Positions 54,534-63,118 of a stretch of DNA of 64,000 bases are shown one piece after another; within the stretch, counting starts at the first letter, position 1; each line of letters begins with the position of its first letter. The notes under the pieces are model-generated. The model was not told the origin of the DNA, searched no databases, and was given only the letters and a program-made list of their open reading frames with translations. The stretch spans positions 132,001 through 196,000 of the forward strand of contig NZ_LMRG01000027.1 of assembly GCF_001425605.1 (NCBI RefSeq), read 5' to 3'. A program made the translations under genes and the position numbers. The stretch is from Rhizobium sp. Leaf453 (lineage in GTDB: Bacteria; Pseudomonadota; Alphaproteobacteria; Rhizobiales; Rhizobiaceae).

Positions 54534-55319
54534 ATGAGTGAATTTGCAGGCAAGGTCGCGGTAGTGACCGGAACGACCGGCATCGGACGTGCCGTGGCGC
54601 TGCATCTCGCTCGCGGCGGTGCGTCGGTTGCGGTACTCGGTATCGACCGTGCCGCCAATACCGAACTGGAAGCGCTGGGCGCACAAGAGGGCCTGCGGCT
54701 TGCCGTCTTTCATACGGATGTTTCGGTGCCGGACAGCGTGCGCGCCGGCATGGAAGCGGCGATCGCGCAACATGGCGGTCTCGATATCATCGTCAATGCG
54801 GCGGCGGTGCATCCCTATGGCACGGCTGAATCGACGCGGTTCGAGACGTTCATGCATTGCCTCGCCGTCAATGTCGGCTCGATCCATCTGACGGCGGAAT
54901 ATGGCGTGCCGGAAATGCGAAAGCGCGGCGGCGGCGCCATCGTCAACCTGTCGAGCGTGCAGGGCCATGCCTGCCAGAGCGGTGTTTCCGCCTATGTCGC
55001 CTCCAAGGGCGCCATTCATGCGCTGACGCGGGCGATGGCGCTGGACTTTGCCGCGGACCGCATCCGGGTCGTCTCGATCAGCCCCGGCTCCGTCCGCACG
55101 CCGATCCTCGAACTGGCCGCCCGGACTTTCGAGGGGGAAGACGCCGATATCGACAGCGTCTTCCAGCGCTTCGGTGCCGCCCATCCGCTGGGGCGGATCG
55201 GCGAGCCGGAGGAGGTGGCGGCATTGGCAGCCTTCCTTGCTTCCGACAAGGCGGGCTTCATCACTGGCTCGGACCACCGCATCGACGGCGGCCTCACCGC
55301 CGGTATCGGGGTACGCTAG
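54534..55319 (+). CDS. SDR-family oxidoreductase of the uronate cluster
   Basis: 261 residues from ATG 54534, with GGAGA upstream. Classical SDR: GTTGIGRAVALHLARGG (TGxxxGIG), NAAAVHPYG, catalytic S in VNLSSVQGH, and Y-x3-K in SAYVASKGA, with the C-terminal GSDHRIDGGLTAG. It probably oxidises or reduces a sugar acid, taking the place of fructuronate reductase or a similar dehydrogenase. It lies between the GntR regulator and the isomerase gene with short gaps. Confidence 0.88.
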   Translation: MSEFAGKVAVVTGTTGIGRAVALHLARGGASVAVLGIDRAANTELEALGAQEGLRLAVFHTDVSVPDSVRAGMEAAIAQHGGLDIIVNAAAVHPYGTAESTRFETFMHCLAVNVGSIHLTAEYGVPEMRKRGGGAIVNLSSVQGHACQSGVSAYVASKGAIHALTRAMALDFAADRIRVVSISPGSVRTPILELAARTFEGEDADIDSVFQRFGAAHPLGRIGEPEEVAALAAFLASDKAGFITGSDHRIDGGLTAGIGVR

Positions 55320-55328
55320 GAGGCGATC

Positions 55329-56027
55329 ATGACCACAGCAATGAAACGTTCGGCCATCAATGCCATCATGCGCGAAGGCGAGGCCTTCATGCGTTCCTTC
55401 GGCTATATCCTGCCGCCGTTTTCGCGCTGGTCGCCGGAGGAGATGCGGGCGCGCAGGCAAGAGATTGACGGTATTACCGGGGCGGCGCTCGGCTGGGATA
55501 TCACCGATTTCGGCCTCGGCGACTTCGAGCGCACCGGTCTTTTCCTGTTCACCGTGCGCAATGGCCGTTTCGCCGACCTGCAACGGGGACGCGGCATGCT
55601 CTATGCCGAAAAGGCGATGATCGCCCGCAAGGATCAGATGACGCCGATGCACCGGCATCTGCTGAAGGCCGAAGACATCATCAATCGCGGCGGCGGCACG
55701 CTGGTGATCGAGCTGTTCGGCGACAGCGACGGGATCTGCGACCGCAGCAAGGGCGTGCGGGTGGCGACGGACGGCATCTGGCGGGCTCTGGAACCCGGCC
55801 ACAAGTTGCGCCTTTCCCCCGGCGAAAGCGTCACCCTGATGCCGGGAGACTGGCACGCCTTCTGGGGCGACGGCGCCGACGTCTTCGTCGCCGAGGTCTC
55901 GACCGTCAACGACGACAATACCGACAATATCTTCGAAGACCCGGCCGTCGCCCGCTTTTCCGGCATCGAGGAGGATGAGGCGCCGCTGCATTTGTTGGTG
56001 CCGGATTATGGGGTGTGGTTGCGGTAG
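55329..56027 (+). CDS. D-lyxose/D-mannose ketol-isomerase-like cupin
   Basis: 232 residues. The cupin metal site is visible in TPMHRHLLKAEDIINRGGGTLVIEL (HxH-x5-E) with a further His in LMPGDWHAFWG. FGYILPPFSRWSPEEM near the N-terminus and DNTDNIFEDPAVARFSGIEEDEAP near the end match the D-lyxose isomerase family (DUF886/YdaE). It interconverts aldose and ketose in the cytosol. Its neighbourhood (uxuA, SDR) suggests a rare-sugar or sugar-acid substrate. Confidence 0.85.
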   Translation: MTTAMKRSAINAIMREGEAFMRSFGYILPPFSRWSPEEMRARRQEIDGITGAALGWDITDFGLGDFERTGLFLFTVRNGRFADLQRGRGMLYAEKAMIARKDQMTPMHRHLLKAEDIINRGGGTLVIELFGDSDGICDRSKGVRVATDGIWRALEPGHKLRLSPGESVTLMPGDWHAFWGDGADVFVAEVSTVNDDNTDNIFEDPAVARFSGIEEDEAPLHLLVPDYGVWLR

Positions 56028-56081
56028 GGAGCGGTGTTTGTTGGCCCCCGGTTTTTGTGTCGCGCCGAACGTACCCTCACA

Positions 56082-56218
56082 CTCCGTCATCCCGGACTTG
56101 ATCCGGGATCCAGCGGCGCGAAGTCCTTCGCGCCAAAAGACTCTTTGCATGGTTGAGTGGTTGATTCCTTTCGCCGCGCAGACGCGCGGGAGCCAGACAG
56201 TGACCTTCGGAATGTGAG
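56082..56218. repeat. Palindromic intergenic element
   Basis: CCGTCATCCCGGACTTGATC opens it, with the hairpins GATCCGGGATC (self-inverse around CCGGG) and GGCGCGAAGTCCTTCGCGCC. CGCGCAGACGCGCG follows, ending near TGAGGAGCC. It is a different family from the element at 237 but of the same dispersed rhizobial kind. No gene is present between 56028 and 56244. Confidence 0.6.
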
Positions 56219-56244
56219 GAGCCTCCACTCTGAGGGGCGTTTCC

Positions 56245-57153
56245 CTACACCGCCTCTCCCGCCTCCCGCGCATAATGCGTCGGCGGAAGGCCGACGAAGC
56301 GGGTGAAGGCGACGCTGAAGGTGCTGGCGGAACTGTAGCCGACGCGTTCGGCGATTTCGGCAATGCCGGTTTCCTTGCGGCGCAGCAGGTTCTTTGCCAG
56401 CGCCATGCGCCAGGACAGGAGATATTCCATCGGGGCGACACCCATGGCGCGGCTGAAGCGGTCGAAGAAGGCAGAGCGCGAAAGTGACGCCTCCTTCGCC
56501 AGTTCGACCACCGTCCAGGGGCGTGTCGGCTCTTCATGCATGCGGCGGATGGCGGCGGCGAGACGTCCGTCGGCAAGGCCGCGCAGCAGGCCCGGCGAGG
56601 CGCCTGTCCCCGCCGTGGAGCGAAGCGCCTCGATCAGCAGGACTTCGAGAAGGCGCGCGAGGATGACCTCGCGGGCGGGCCGTCTTGCCCTCGTCTCTTC
56701 CACCACAAGCTGGACGATGGTCGACAGCCGCTGTTCGCCGCCGACATGGATCAATTCCGGAAGAAGAGAGACGAGCAGAGCGGCATCCGGCGAGCCGAAG
56801 CTGAAATGCCCGACCAGCATGCGGACATCCGGTTCTTTGTGGGGATCGCCAAGCCGGACACCGCCTTCGACCATGGTGACATGCAGCGGGTCGTAATCCC
56901 CGGCACCATCGGTGATGTGGCTGGAGACCGTAAAGTCATGGGCGGCCGGGATGAGCACGAAATCGCCCGCCTCGAGCCGCGCCGGTTCCATTCCGTTCGC
57001 GGTCAGGCTGCATGATCCCTGCAGGACAACATTGTAGAACGGTCTGCCCGTTTCCGACCGCCGCACACGCCAGCAGCCTGCGGCGCTGACCGTCTTCGCC
57101 ATCGGCGCGCTGGGCTGCAACAGGGTGACGACTTCAGCGAGCGGATCGACCAT
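56245..57153 (-). CDS. AraC-family transcriptional regulator (cupin_6 type)
   Basis: 302 residues. The N-terminal cupin-6 sensor (FYNVVLQGSCSLTANGMEPARLEAGDFVLIPAAHDF) is followed by the AraC double HTH (WTVVELAKEASLSRSAFFDRFSRAMGVAPMEYLLSWRM and IAEIAERVGYSSASTFSVAFTRFVGLPPTHYAR). It is related to the regulator at 18427 and likewise divergent from an SDR gene (57255), suggesting two copies of the same regulatory arrangement. Confidence 0.88.
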   Translation of the reverse strand: MVDPLAEVVTLLQPSAPMAKTVSAAGCWRVRRSETGRPFYNVVLQGSCSLTANGMEPARLEAGDFVLIPAAHDFTVSSHITDGAGDYDPLHVTMVEGGVRLGDPHKEPDVRMLVGHFSFGSPDAALLVSLLPELIHVGGEQRLSTIVQLVVEETRARRPAREVILARLLEVLLIEALRSTAGTGASPGLLRGLADGRLAAAIRRMHEEPTRPWTVVELAKEASLSRSAFFDRFSRAMGVAPMEYLLSWRMALAKNLLRRKETGIAEIAERVGYSSASTFSVAFTRFVGLPPTHYAREAGEAV

Positions 57154-57254
57154 AACCGGACTCTTGCAGATGTTTTACGGACTTTGAAATGTAGAGAGTA
57201 CGGATCGCGGCGTCTATTGTCCCGTCATCGAAAAATGGCCGAAAGGATCCTGCC

Positions 57255-58010
57255 TTGAAAACCGTTCTCATCACCGGATGCTCGTCCGGCTTCGGCCTGG
57301 AAATCGCGAAATATTTCCTCGATCATAATTGGAACGTCGTCGCCACCATGCGCACGCCGAACCCCGACGTCCTGCCGCAATCGGACCGGCTGCGGGTGCT
57401 GGCGCTGGATGTCACCGATACGGCCAGCATCCGCGATGCCGTTATGGCGGCCGGGCCGATCGACGTACTGGTCAACAATGCCGGCGTCGGCTTTCTCAAC
57501 GCGCTCGAAGGCACGCCGATGGAAACGGCACGCGATGTTTTCGAAACCAACACGATCGGCACCATGGCGATGACGCAGGCCGTCCTGCCGCAGTTCCGGG
57601 AGCGCAAGGACGGCATCGTCATCAATGTCACGTCCACCGTCACGGTGAAGCCGCTTCATCTGCTTTCCGTCTATACCGCCAGCAAGTCGGCCGTGAATGC
57701 GTTTTCCGAGGTTCTGGCGCTGGAACTCGAACCCTTCAACATCCGCGTGAAAGTCGTGCTGCCGGGCCGCGCGCCGGATACGCGGTTTGGCGACAATGCG
57801 CGCAGCCGGATCGCTGCTGCCGGCGGTTTTCCGGATGCCTATGCCGATCTGGTGCAGAGCGTGTTTGCCGGTTGGGCGGAACAGCCGTCATCCGAGATCA
57901 CACAGGCGATCGATGTTGCCGAAGCCGTCTGGCGCGCCGCCACCGATTCGTCCTGCCCGGCCTTCCTGCCGGCCGGTGTCGATGCTGTCGCGGTTTATGG
58001 GCAGCGTTGA
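57255..58010 (+). CDS. Classical SDR-family oxidoreductase
   Basis: 251 residues from TTG 57255, with AAAGGA 8 bases upstream. MKTVLITGCSSGFGLEIAKYF (TGxxxGxG), VNNAGVGFLN, catalytic S in VTSTVTV, and SVYTASKSAVNAF (YxxxK) are intact. Substrate unknown. The divergent AraC gene, 101 bases away, probably regulates it. Confidence 0.87.
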   Translation: MKTVLITGCSSGFGLEIAKYFLDHNWNVVATMRTPNPDVLPQSDRLRVLALDVTDTASIRDAVMAAGPIDVLVNNAGVGFLNALEGTPMETARDVFETNTIGTMAMTQAVLPQFRERKDGIVINVTSTVTVKPLHLLSVYTASKSAVNAFSEVLALELEPFNIRVKVVLPGRAPDTRFGDNARSRIAAAGGFPDAYADLVQSVFAGWAEQPSSEITQAIDVAEAVWRAATDSSCPAFLPAGVDAVAVYGQR

Positions 58011-58056
58011 TCGGCCGTGAACTGCCGCCGATCTTCGGGCCGGCGGCGTTTGTGCG

Positions 58057-58812
58057 TCACACCTCCCGCGTCGAGATAGCCGTGACAGCCAGGGTCGTAA
58101 ACCCGCTGATGGCGATGGCGGCGCGGGGTGGGGTGGGGATGGCGCCGCAGAGGCTGCCTGTGGTGATGATTCGGCCCTTGGCGACCGTCTCGGTCAGCGT
58201 GTTGGCAAACAGCAGGAAGGCGGCGACGGGGTCGTCGTTGGGGTGCTTGCCGGGGCCTTCGAAAACGGTGTCGCCATTGACGGTAATAGTCAGCGGATAG
58301 GACTGGCCGGGTTCGATCAGCTTGGCCGGGAGTTCCTGGCCGCGCACATAGCCGGCATTGCCGAGCCGGTCGGCGAGGAAGAGCAGGGCGGGCGACTTAC
58401 TGCCGTCATCGAGCCGGTGTCCCAGAAACTCGATGCCGGAATAGATGCCAGCGACATGGTCGAGCAGTGTTTCGCGTGTGTAGGGCGTGTCGCCTGCGAG
58501 TGGCAAATCCTTGCCGAGCACGAAGCAGATTTCCACTTCCAGCGCGTCAACGGCCGGGCGCTCGAAACCGGCGGTGCCGGAGCCGCTGACATGGGTGATA
58601 TGCGCCATCGGCGCCGAGACCGAGCTGCCATCCGGCCGGATCGCCACCTTGTAGCCACCGGTCAGCCAGTTGTTCAGCGCCAATGTCTCGCGCTGCACGG
58701 CAAAGGCTTCGGTCGGTGTCGCGGGTTCCGTCAGCGCGGCGGAGGTCAGGCGCTTTCCGGCCTTGTCGGCGTCCGACAGCTGTTGGGCAAGCGAGGCGGA
58801 ACTGGCGGGCAT
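58057..58812 (-). CDS. 2-keto-4-pentenoate hydratase / fumarylacetoacetase-fold protein
   Basis: 251 residues from ATG 58812 (GGAGA ribosome binding site); the frame is open to 58908 without family support. RETLALNNWLTGGYKVAI, LEVEICFVLGKDLP (metal-binding E pair), GIEFLGHRL, and AAFLLFANTLTETVAKGRIITTGSLCGAI match MhpD-like hydratases of aromatic meta-cleavage pathways. No other meta-cleavage genes are nearby, so the true substrate may be another keto acid. Confidence 0.82.
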   Translation of the reverse strand: MPASSASLAQQLSDADKAGKRLTSAALTEPATPTEAFAVQRETLALNNWLTGGYKVAIRPDGSSVSAPMAHITHVSGSGTAGFERPAVDALEVEICFVLGKDLPLAGDTPYTRETLLDHVAGIYSGIEFLGHRLDDGSKSPALLFLADRLGNAGYVRGQELPAKLIEPGQSYPLTITVNGDTVFEGPGKHPNDDPVAAFLLFANTLTETVAKGRIITTGSLCGAIPTPPRAAIAISGFTTLAVTAISTREV

Positions 58813-58870
58813 CGGATTCTCCTGAAGGATGGTGCGTCCCGTCCTTTCGATCATACTCGCGGACAAAGGA

Positions 58871-58895
58871 AAACCCCGGAATTGTTGTTCCGGGG
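58871..58895 (-). terminator. Terminator of the alpha-galactoside operon
   Basis: CCCCGGAA pairs perfectly with TTCCGGGG around 6 bases. On the minus strand TTTTCC follows. It lies 30 bases past the GH4 stop. Confidence 0.8.
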
Positions 58896-58924
58896 CTTCC
58901 TGTCGCATAACGGGGAGGGAGACG

Positions 58925-60295
58925 TTATGCGGCTTGAACTTTCTTGGCCACGCGAGCCCATTCCGGGATCCAGGTGCCGTGCGCGGCGAGCAGGTCGTCG
59001 GTCAGCGACCAGATCTGGTCGAGGTCGAGTTCGGCGGCCGTGTGCGGATCCATCATCGCGGCATGGTAGAGATGCTCGCGGTTCTCGGTCATCATCGCCG
59101 CGACTGTCAGTTCCTGCACGTTGATATTGGTGCGGATCAGCGCGGTGAGCTGCGGCGGCAGGTCGCCGATGAAGGTCGGCTGGATGCCGTTTTCATCGAC
59201 CAGGCACGGCACTTCTGCGGCGCAATTGTCCGGCAGCGAGGTGATGCAGCCGTTGTTGCGCTGGTTGCCGTAGATGACCGACGGTTCGCCGGTCCAGACC
59301 GAATTCATGATGGAGGACGCGTATTCCTTCGACTGCTTGACCTCGATCTTTTCGGCGGAGCGGAAGGCGGCGGCCTGTCCCTTCCAGCGCTCGACCTGCT
59401 CGATGCAGCGCTTGGGATATTCGTCGAGCGGGATGCCAAACTTCTCGATCAGGTCCTCGCGGCCTTCCTTGATGAAATAGGGCGTGTATTCGGCGAAATG
59501 TTCCGAGCTTTCGGTGACGAAATAGCCGAGACGGGTGAGCATCTCGTAGCGCACCTTGTTGGGGCAGCGCGGGTTCCATGTCGGCTTCGGCGCCCGGCCT
59601 TCGCGGTAGCCGCGCACCAGATCCGGATAGAGATCGCGGTAGGAGCCGTCGGGCTGGCGATGCTCGAACTTCAGGTAGAAGGCCATGTGGTTGATGCCGG
59701 CCGAACGATAGCGGATTTCCTCATAAGGGATGTCGAGATCGGCGGCCAGTTCCATCGCCGTGCCCTGCACCGAGTGGCAGAGACCGACCTGCTTGATGAG
59801 CGGATACTTTTCCGAGATCGCCCAGGTGTTGATCGCCATCGGGTTAACGTATTGAAGCAGGATCGCCTCCGGGCAGACCTGCATCATGTCCTCGCAGATT
59901 GACCAGAGATGCGGCACGGTGCGCAGGCCGCGCATGATGCCGCCGACGCCGAGCGTATCGGCGATGGTCTGGCGAAGGCCGTATTTCTTCGGCACTTCGA
60001 AGTCGGTGACGGTGCAGGGCTCGTAACCACCGATCTGGAAGGCCACGACGACGAAGTTTGCGCCTTCGAGCGCCTTTTTCTGGTTGGAATGCAGCTCGAT
60101 CGTCGCCTTGACGCCGAGCGTCGAGATCAGCTTGCGGACGACGACCTCGCTCTCCTCCAGCCGCTGCGGGTTGATGTCCATCAGCGCGATCTTGGCGCCT
60201 GAGAGTGCCGGACGCTGCAGCACGTCGCCGATGATGTTCTTCATGAAGACGGTCGAGCCGGCGCCGATGAAGGTGATCTTGGGTTGTCTCGTCAT
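58925..60295 (-). CDS. melA: GH4-family alpha-galactosidase MelA
   Basis: 456 residues. ITFIGAGSTVF (residues 8-18) is the NAD-binding start of glycoside hydrolase family 4. The NPMAINTWA segment, the Mn-ligating C and H in LCHSVQGTAMELA (near 173) and AGINHMAFYL are diagnostic. The enzyme cleaves alpha-galactosides by an NAD/Mn redox-elimination mechanism in the cytosol. In Sinorhizobium an equivalent gene is grouped with the agp transporter; here it is the last gene of a transporter operon. The gap to the ATPase gene is 20 bases. Confidence 0.92.
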   Translation of the reverse strand: MTRQPKITFIGAGSTVFMKNIIGDVLQRPALSGAKIALMDINPQRLEESEVVVRKLISTLGVKATIELHSNQKKALEGANFVVVAFQIGGYEPCTVTDFEVPKKYGLRQTIADTLGVGGIMRGLRTVPHLWSICEDMMQVCPEAILLQYVNPMAINTWAISEKYPLIKQVGLCHSVQGTAMELAADLDIPYEEIRYRSAGINHMAFYLKFEHRQPDGSYRDLYPDLVRGYREGRAPKPTWNPRCPNKVRYEMLTRLGYFVTESSEHFAEYTPYFIKEGREDLIEKFGIPLDEYPKRCIEQVERWKGQAAAFRSAEKIEVKQSKEYASSIMNSVWTGEPSVIYGNQRNNGCITSLPDNCAAEVPCLVDENGIQPTFIGDLPPQLTALIRTNINVQELTVAAMMTENREHLYHAAMMDPHTAAELDLDQIWSLTDDLLAAHGTWIPEWARVAKKVQAA

Positions 60296-60315
60296 GATAT
60301 GCCTCTGTCTGTCGG

Positions 60316-61986
60316 TTAGGCGGCTACGTCGAAGGCGGCGCGGACGAGCCGTTCGGTGTAGGCGGTCTTGGGATGGGTGAGAACGTCTTCGACCGGGCCT
60401 TCTTCGACGATCTTGCCGTGCTGCATCACCACCACACGGTGGCAGAGCGCGCGCACGACTTTCAGATCGTGGGAGATGAAGAGATAGCTCAGTCCTTTCT
60501 CGTCCTGCAGCTTTCGCAGCAGTTCGATGATCTGGGCCTGCACGGAGAGATCGAGCGCCGAGGTGGGCTCGTCGAGCAGAATGAATTCGGGCTCGAGCGC
60601 GACCGCCCGGGCAATGGCGATGCGCTGGCGCTGGCCGCCGGAAAATTCGTGCGGGAAGCGCGACAGGATATTGTTGGGCAGGCCGGCGCTGTTCAACGCT
60701 TCCTTCACCCGCTCCAGCCGCTCGTTGCGGGTGGCTCCGAGCTTGTTGACAACAAGGCCTTCCTCGATGATCTGGCCGACCGACATGCGCGGGTTGAGCG
60801 AGGAGAACGGATCCTGGAAGACGATCTGCATGCGCGATCGTAGCGGCCGCATTTCCTCGCGGCTCTTGCCTTGGATGGGCAAGCCGTCGAACAGGATCTC
60901 GCCGCTGTCTGCCGCCAGCAGCTTGACCAGTGCCTGGCCGAACGTGGTCTTGCCCGAGCCGGATTCACCGACGAGGCCGAGCGTTTCATGCCGGTGGAGC
61001 TTGAGGCTGAGGCTGTCGACCGCGACCAGTTCCTTCAGTTGCGGGCGGAAGAAGCCGCCTGTCTTCAGCATGAAGGACACGCGCACGCTGCGTCCCTCGA
61101 GGATGGCGGCGGAATCGACCGGCATGGGGTTTGCCATGCCCTTCGGCTCGGAATTGAGCAGGTGGCGGGTATAGGGATGCTGCGGGTCCTGGAACAGCGC
61201 CGTCGTGGTGTTGTGCTCCTTCACCTCGCCGTTCTGCATGACATAAACGTAGTCGGAAAACTGGCGCACGACGGTGAGATCGTGGGTGATCAGGATCACC
61301 GCCATGCCGATTGTCTTCTGCAGGTCGCGGATCAGGTTGAGGATCTGCGCCTGGACGGTGACGTCGAGCGCCGTCGTCGGCTCGTCGGCGATCAGTACGT
61401 CCGGATTGTTGGCAAGCGCCATGGCGATCATGATGCGCTGGCGCTGGCCGCCCGAAAGCTGGTGCGGATACTGGTTAAGGCGGGTTTCCGGGTCGGGGAT
61501 CTGCACCTGGCGCAGCAATTCCAGCGTCCGCTGCGTCGCCTGTGCCCGGCTCATCTTCTGGTGCACGCGGATCGCCTCGATGATCTGGGTACCGATCGTG
61601 TAGACCGGGTTCAGCGAGCTCATCGGCTCCTGGAAGATCATCGAGATCCGGTTGCCGCGCAGCGCCCGGCGCTGGCGGTCGGAAAACTTCAGGACATTCT
61701 TGCCGTCATATTCGATGCTGGAGCGATCCGACACCCTGGCGCGCTTGGTGAGCAGGCCCATGACGGTGCGGGCGGTTACCGACTTTCCTGAGCCGGATTC
61801 GCCGACGACGGCGATCGTTTCGCCACGGTAGAGCTGGAAAGAGACGTCCTTCACCGCATCGACCGTGCCATGCTCGACCTTGAACTTCACTCCGACATGG
61901 CGGGCATCGATGATGGGCTTGCCGACGGCGGCGGCATGGTCGTGCCGCTGTTCGGGAGCGAGTGTGCTGATATCCACGAGTGCCAT
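60316..61986 (-). CDS. ABC transporter, fused dual ATP-binding protein (DppD-DppF type)
   Basis: 556 residues from ATG 61986. Two complete ATPase domains in tandem: Walker A GESGSGKS / signature LSGGQRQRIMIA / Walker B DVLIADEP in the first (about residues 25-280), and GESGSGKT / FSGGQRQRIAIA / FILLDEP in the second (about 305-550). An oligopeptide C-terminal domain (HPYTRHLLNSEP) lies between. Peptide-type transporters usually use two polypeptides; here they are fused. With melA and two permeases it most likely imports alpha-galactosides (AgpD-like). Confidence 0.93.
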   Translation of the reverse strand: MALVDISTLAPEQRHDHAAAVGKPIIDARHVGVKFKVEHGTVDAVKDVSFQLYRGETIAVVGESGSGKSVTARTVMGLLTKRARVSDRSSIEYDGKNVLKFSDRQRRALRGNRISMIFQEPMSSLNPVYTIGTQIIEAIRVHQKMSRAQATQRTLELLRQVQIPDPETRLNQYPHQLSGGQRQRIMIAMALANNPDVLIADEPTTALDVTVQAQILNLIRDLQKTIGMAVILITHDLTVVRQFSDYVYVMQNGEVKEHNTTTALFQDPQHPYTRHLLNSEPKGMANPMPVDSAAILEGRSVRVSFMLKTGGFFRPQLKELVAVDSLSLKLHRHETLGLVGESGSGKTTFGQALVKLLAADSGEILFDGLPIQGKSREEMRPLRSRMQIVFQDPFSSLNPRMSVGQIIEEGLVVNKLGATRNERLERVKEALNSAGLPNNILSRFPHEFSGGQRQRIAIARAVALEPEFILLDEPTSALDLSVQAQIIELLRKLQDEKGLSYLFISHDLKVVRALCHRVVVMQHGKIVEEGPVEDVLTHPKTAYTERLVRAAFDVAA

Positions 61987-61996
61987 GGTCGCCTCC

Positions 61997-63118
61997 TCAG
62001 TATGGGTCGACGGCGTCGCGCAGGCCATCGCCGAGCGCATTGAACGCAAAGACGGTGATCAGCACGAAGGCCACGGGGGAAAGGATCCAGGGATAGGATC
62101 CGATGACGGAATAGGTGGCGGTATCCTGCAGCATCAACCCCCAGGACATCAGCGGCGGCTTCACCGCGAAGCCGAGGAAGCCGAGGAAGGATTCGAGCAG
62201 CACCACATTCGGGATCGCCAGCGTCACGGCGACGATGACGTGGCTCATGACATTCGGGAAGATGTGCTGGAAGATGATGCGCCGGTCGGTGGCGCCGATC
62301 GCCATGGCCGCGCGGACATAATCGATGCGGGCGAGCGCCAGCGTCTTGCCGCGCACTTCGCGTGACATCTGTGCCCAGCCGAGTGCGGACATGACGAAGA
62401 TGACGAAGGCGAGGAAGACATTGGTCGGCGCCGTCACCGGAATGAGCGAGGTGAGCGCCAGGTAGAGCGGCAGTTGCGGGAAGGCCAGGACCAGTTCGAC
62501 GAAACGCTGCATCCAGGCATCGAAGCGGCCGCCGAAATAGCCCGAGACCATGCCCACCGTGGTGCCGACGACGGTGACGATGAAGACCACGGTGAGCGCG
62601 ATCATCAGCGAGACGCGGGAGCCGTAGAAGATGCGCGACAGCACGTCACGGCCGAACTTGTCGGTGCCGAGGAAATTGACCGGCGTGCCGTCGGTCGCGC
62701 CGAAGAAATGCCGTTCGGTCGGGATCAGGCCGAAGAGGTTGTACTTGAAACCCTTGACGAAGAAGCCGAGATTGAGCGGATTGGCATAGTCCGGCCCGAC
62801 GATCGGCTGGAAGGTGATCGGGTCGAGCTCGGTGCCTTCGCCGATCTTGTAGACGCGCGGCCAGACGAAATTGCCTTCCTGGTCGGTGATGCTGATCGTC
62901 TGCGGCGGGGCGAAGCCGACGCCGGTCAGCTTCGGATCCACCGGCGAGAAGAACTCGGCGAAGATCGTCATCAGCATCAGCAGGCAGACGAGGATCAGCC
63001 CAGCCATGCCGGTCCAGGAGGTGCGCAGGCGCCGCCAGACGAGCGCCAGATAGGTCTCGTTGCCATGATGCGGGGCGGGAACCGGAACGGTGGAAACGGT
63101 TTGAACATCGGCTTTCAT
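61997..63118 (-). CDS. ABC transporter permease, DppC family
   Basis: 373 residues. An N-terminal anchor (MAGLILVCLLMLMTIFAEFFSP) precedes a 100-residue periplasmic loop longer than usual (about 60-155). The binding-protein-dependent permease domain follows with five helices and the EAA-type loop YVRAAMAIGATDRRIIFQHIFPNV. GTDKFGRDVLSRIFYG is the DppC/OppC hallmark. Its ATG overlaps the stop of the partner permease (ATGA). Confidence 0.92.
   Translation of the reverse strand: MKADVQTVSTVPVPAPHHGNETYLALVWRRLRTSWTGMAGLILVCLLMLMTIFAEFFSPVDPKLTGVGFAPPQTISITDQEGNFVWPRVYKIGEGTELDPITFQPIVGPDYANPLNLGFFVKGFKYNLFGLIPTERHFFGATDGTPVNFLGTDKFGRDVLSRIFYGSRVSLMIALTVVFIVTVVGTTVGMVSGYFGGRFDAWMQRFVELVLAFPQLPLYLALTSLIPVTAPTNVFLAFVIFVMSALGWAQMSREVRGKTLALARIDYVRAAMAIGATDRRIIFQHIFPNVMSHVIVAVTLAIPNVVLLESFLGFLGFAVKPPLMSWGLMLQDTATYSVIGSYPWILSPVAFVLITVFAFNALGDGLRDAVDPY

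Noticed and set aside
54471..56576. A 701-residue minus-strand frame
   Set aside because: It is antisense to the SDR and lyxose-isomerase-like genes and overlaps the AraC gene in another frame.
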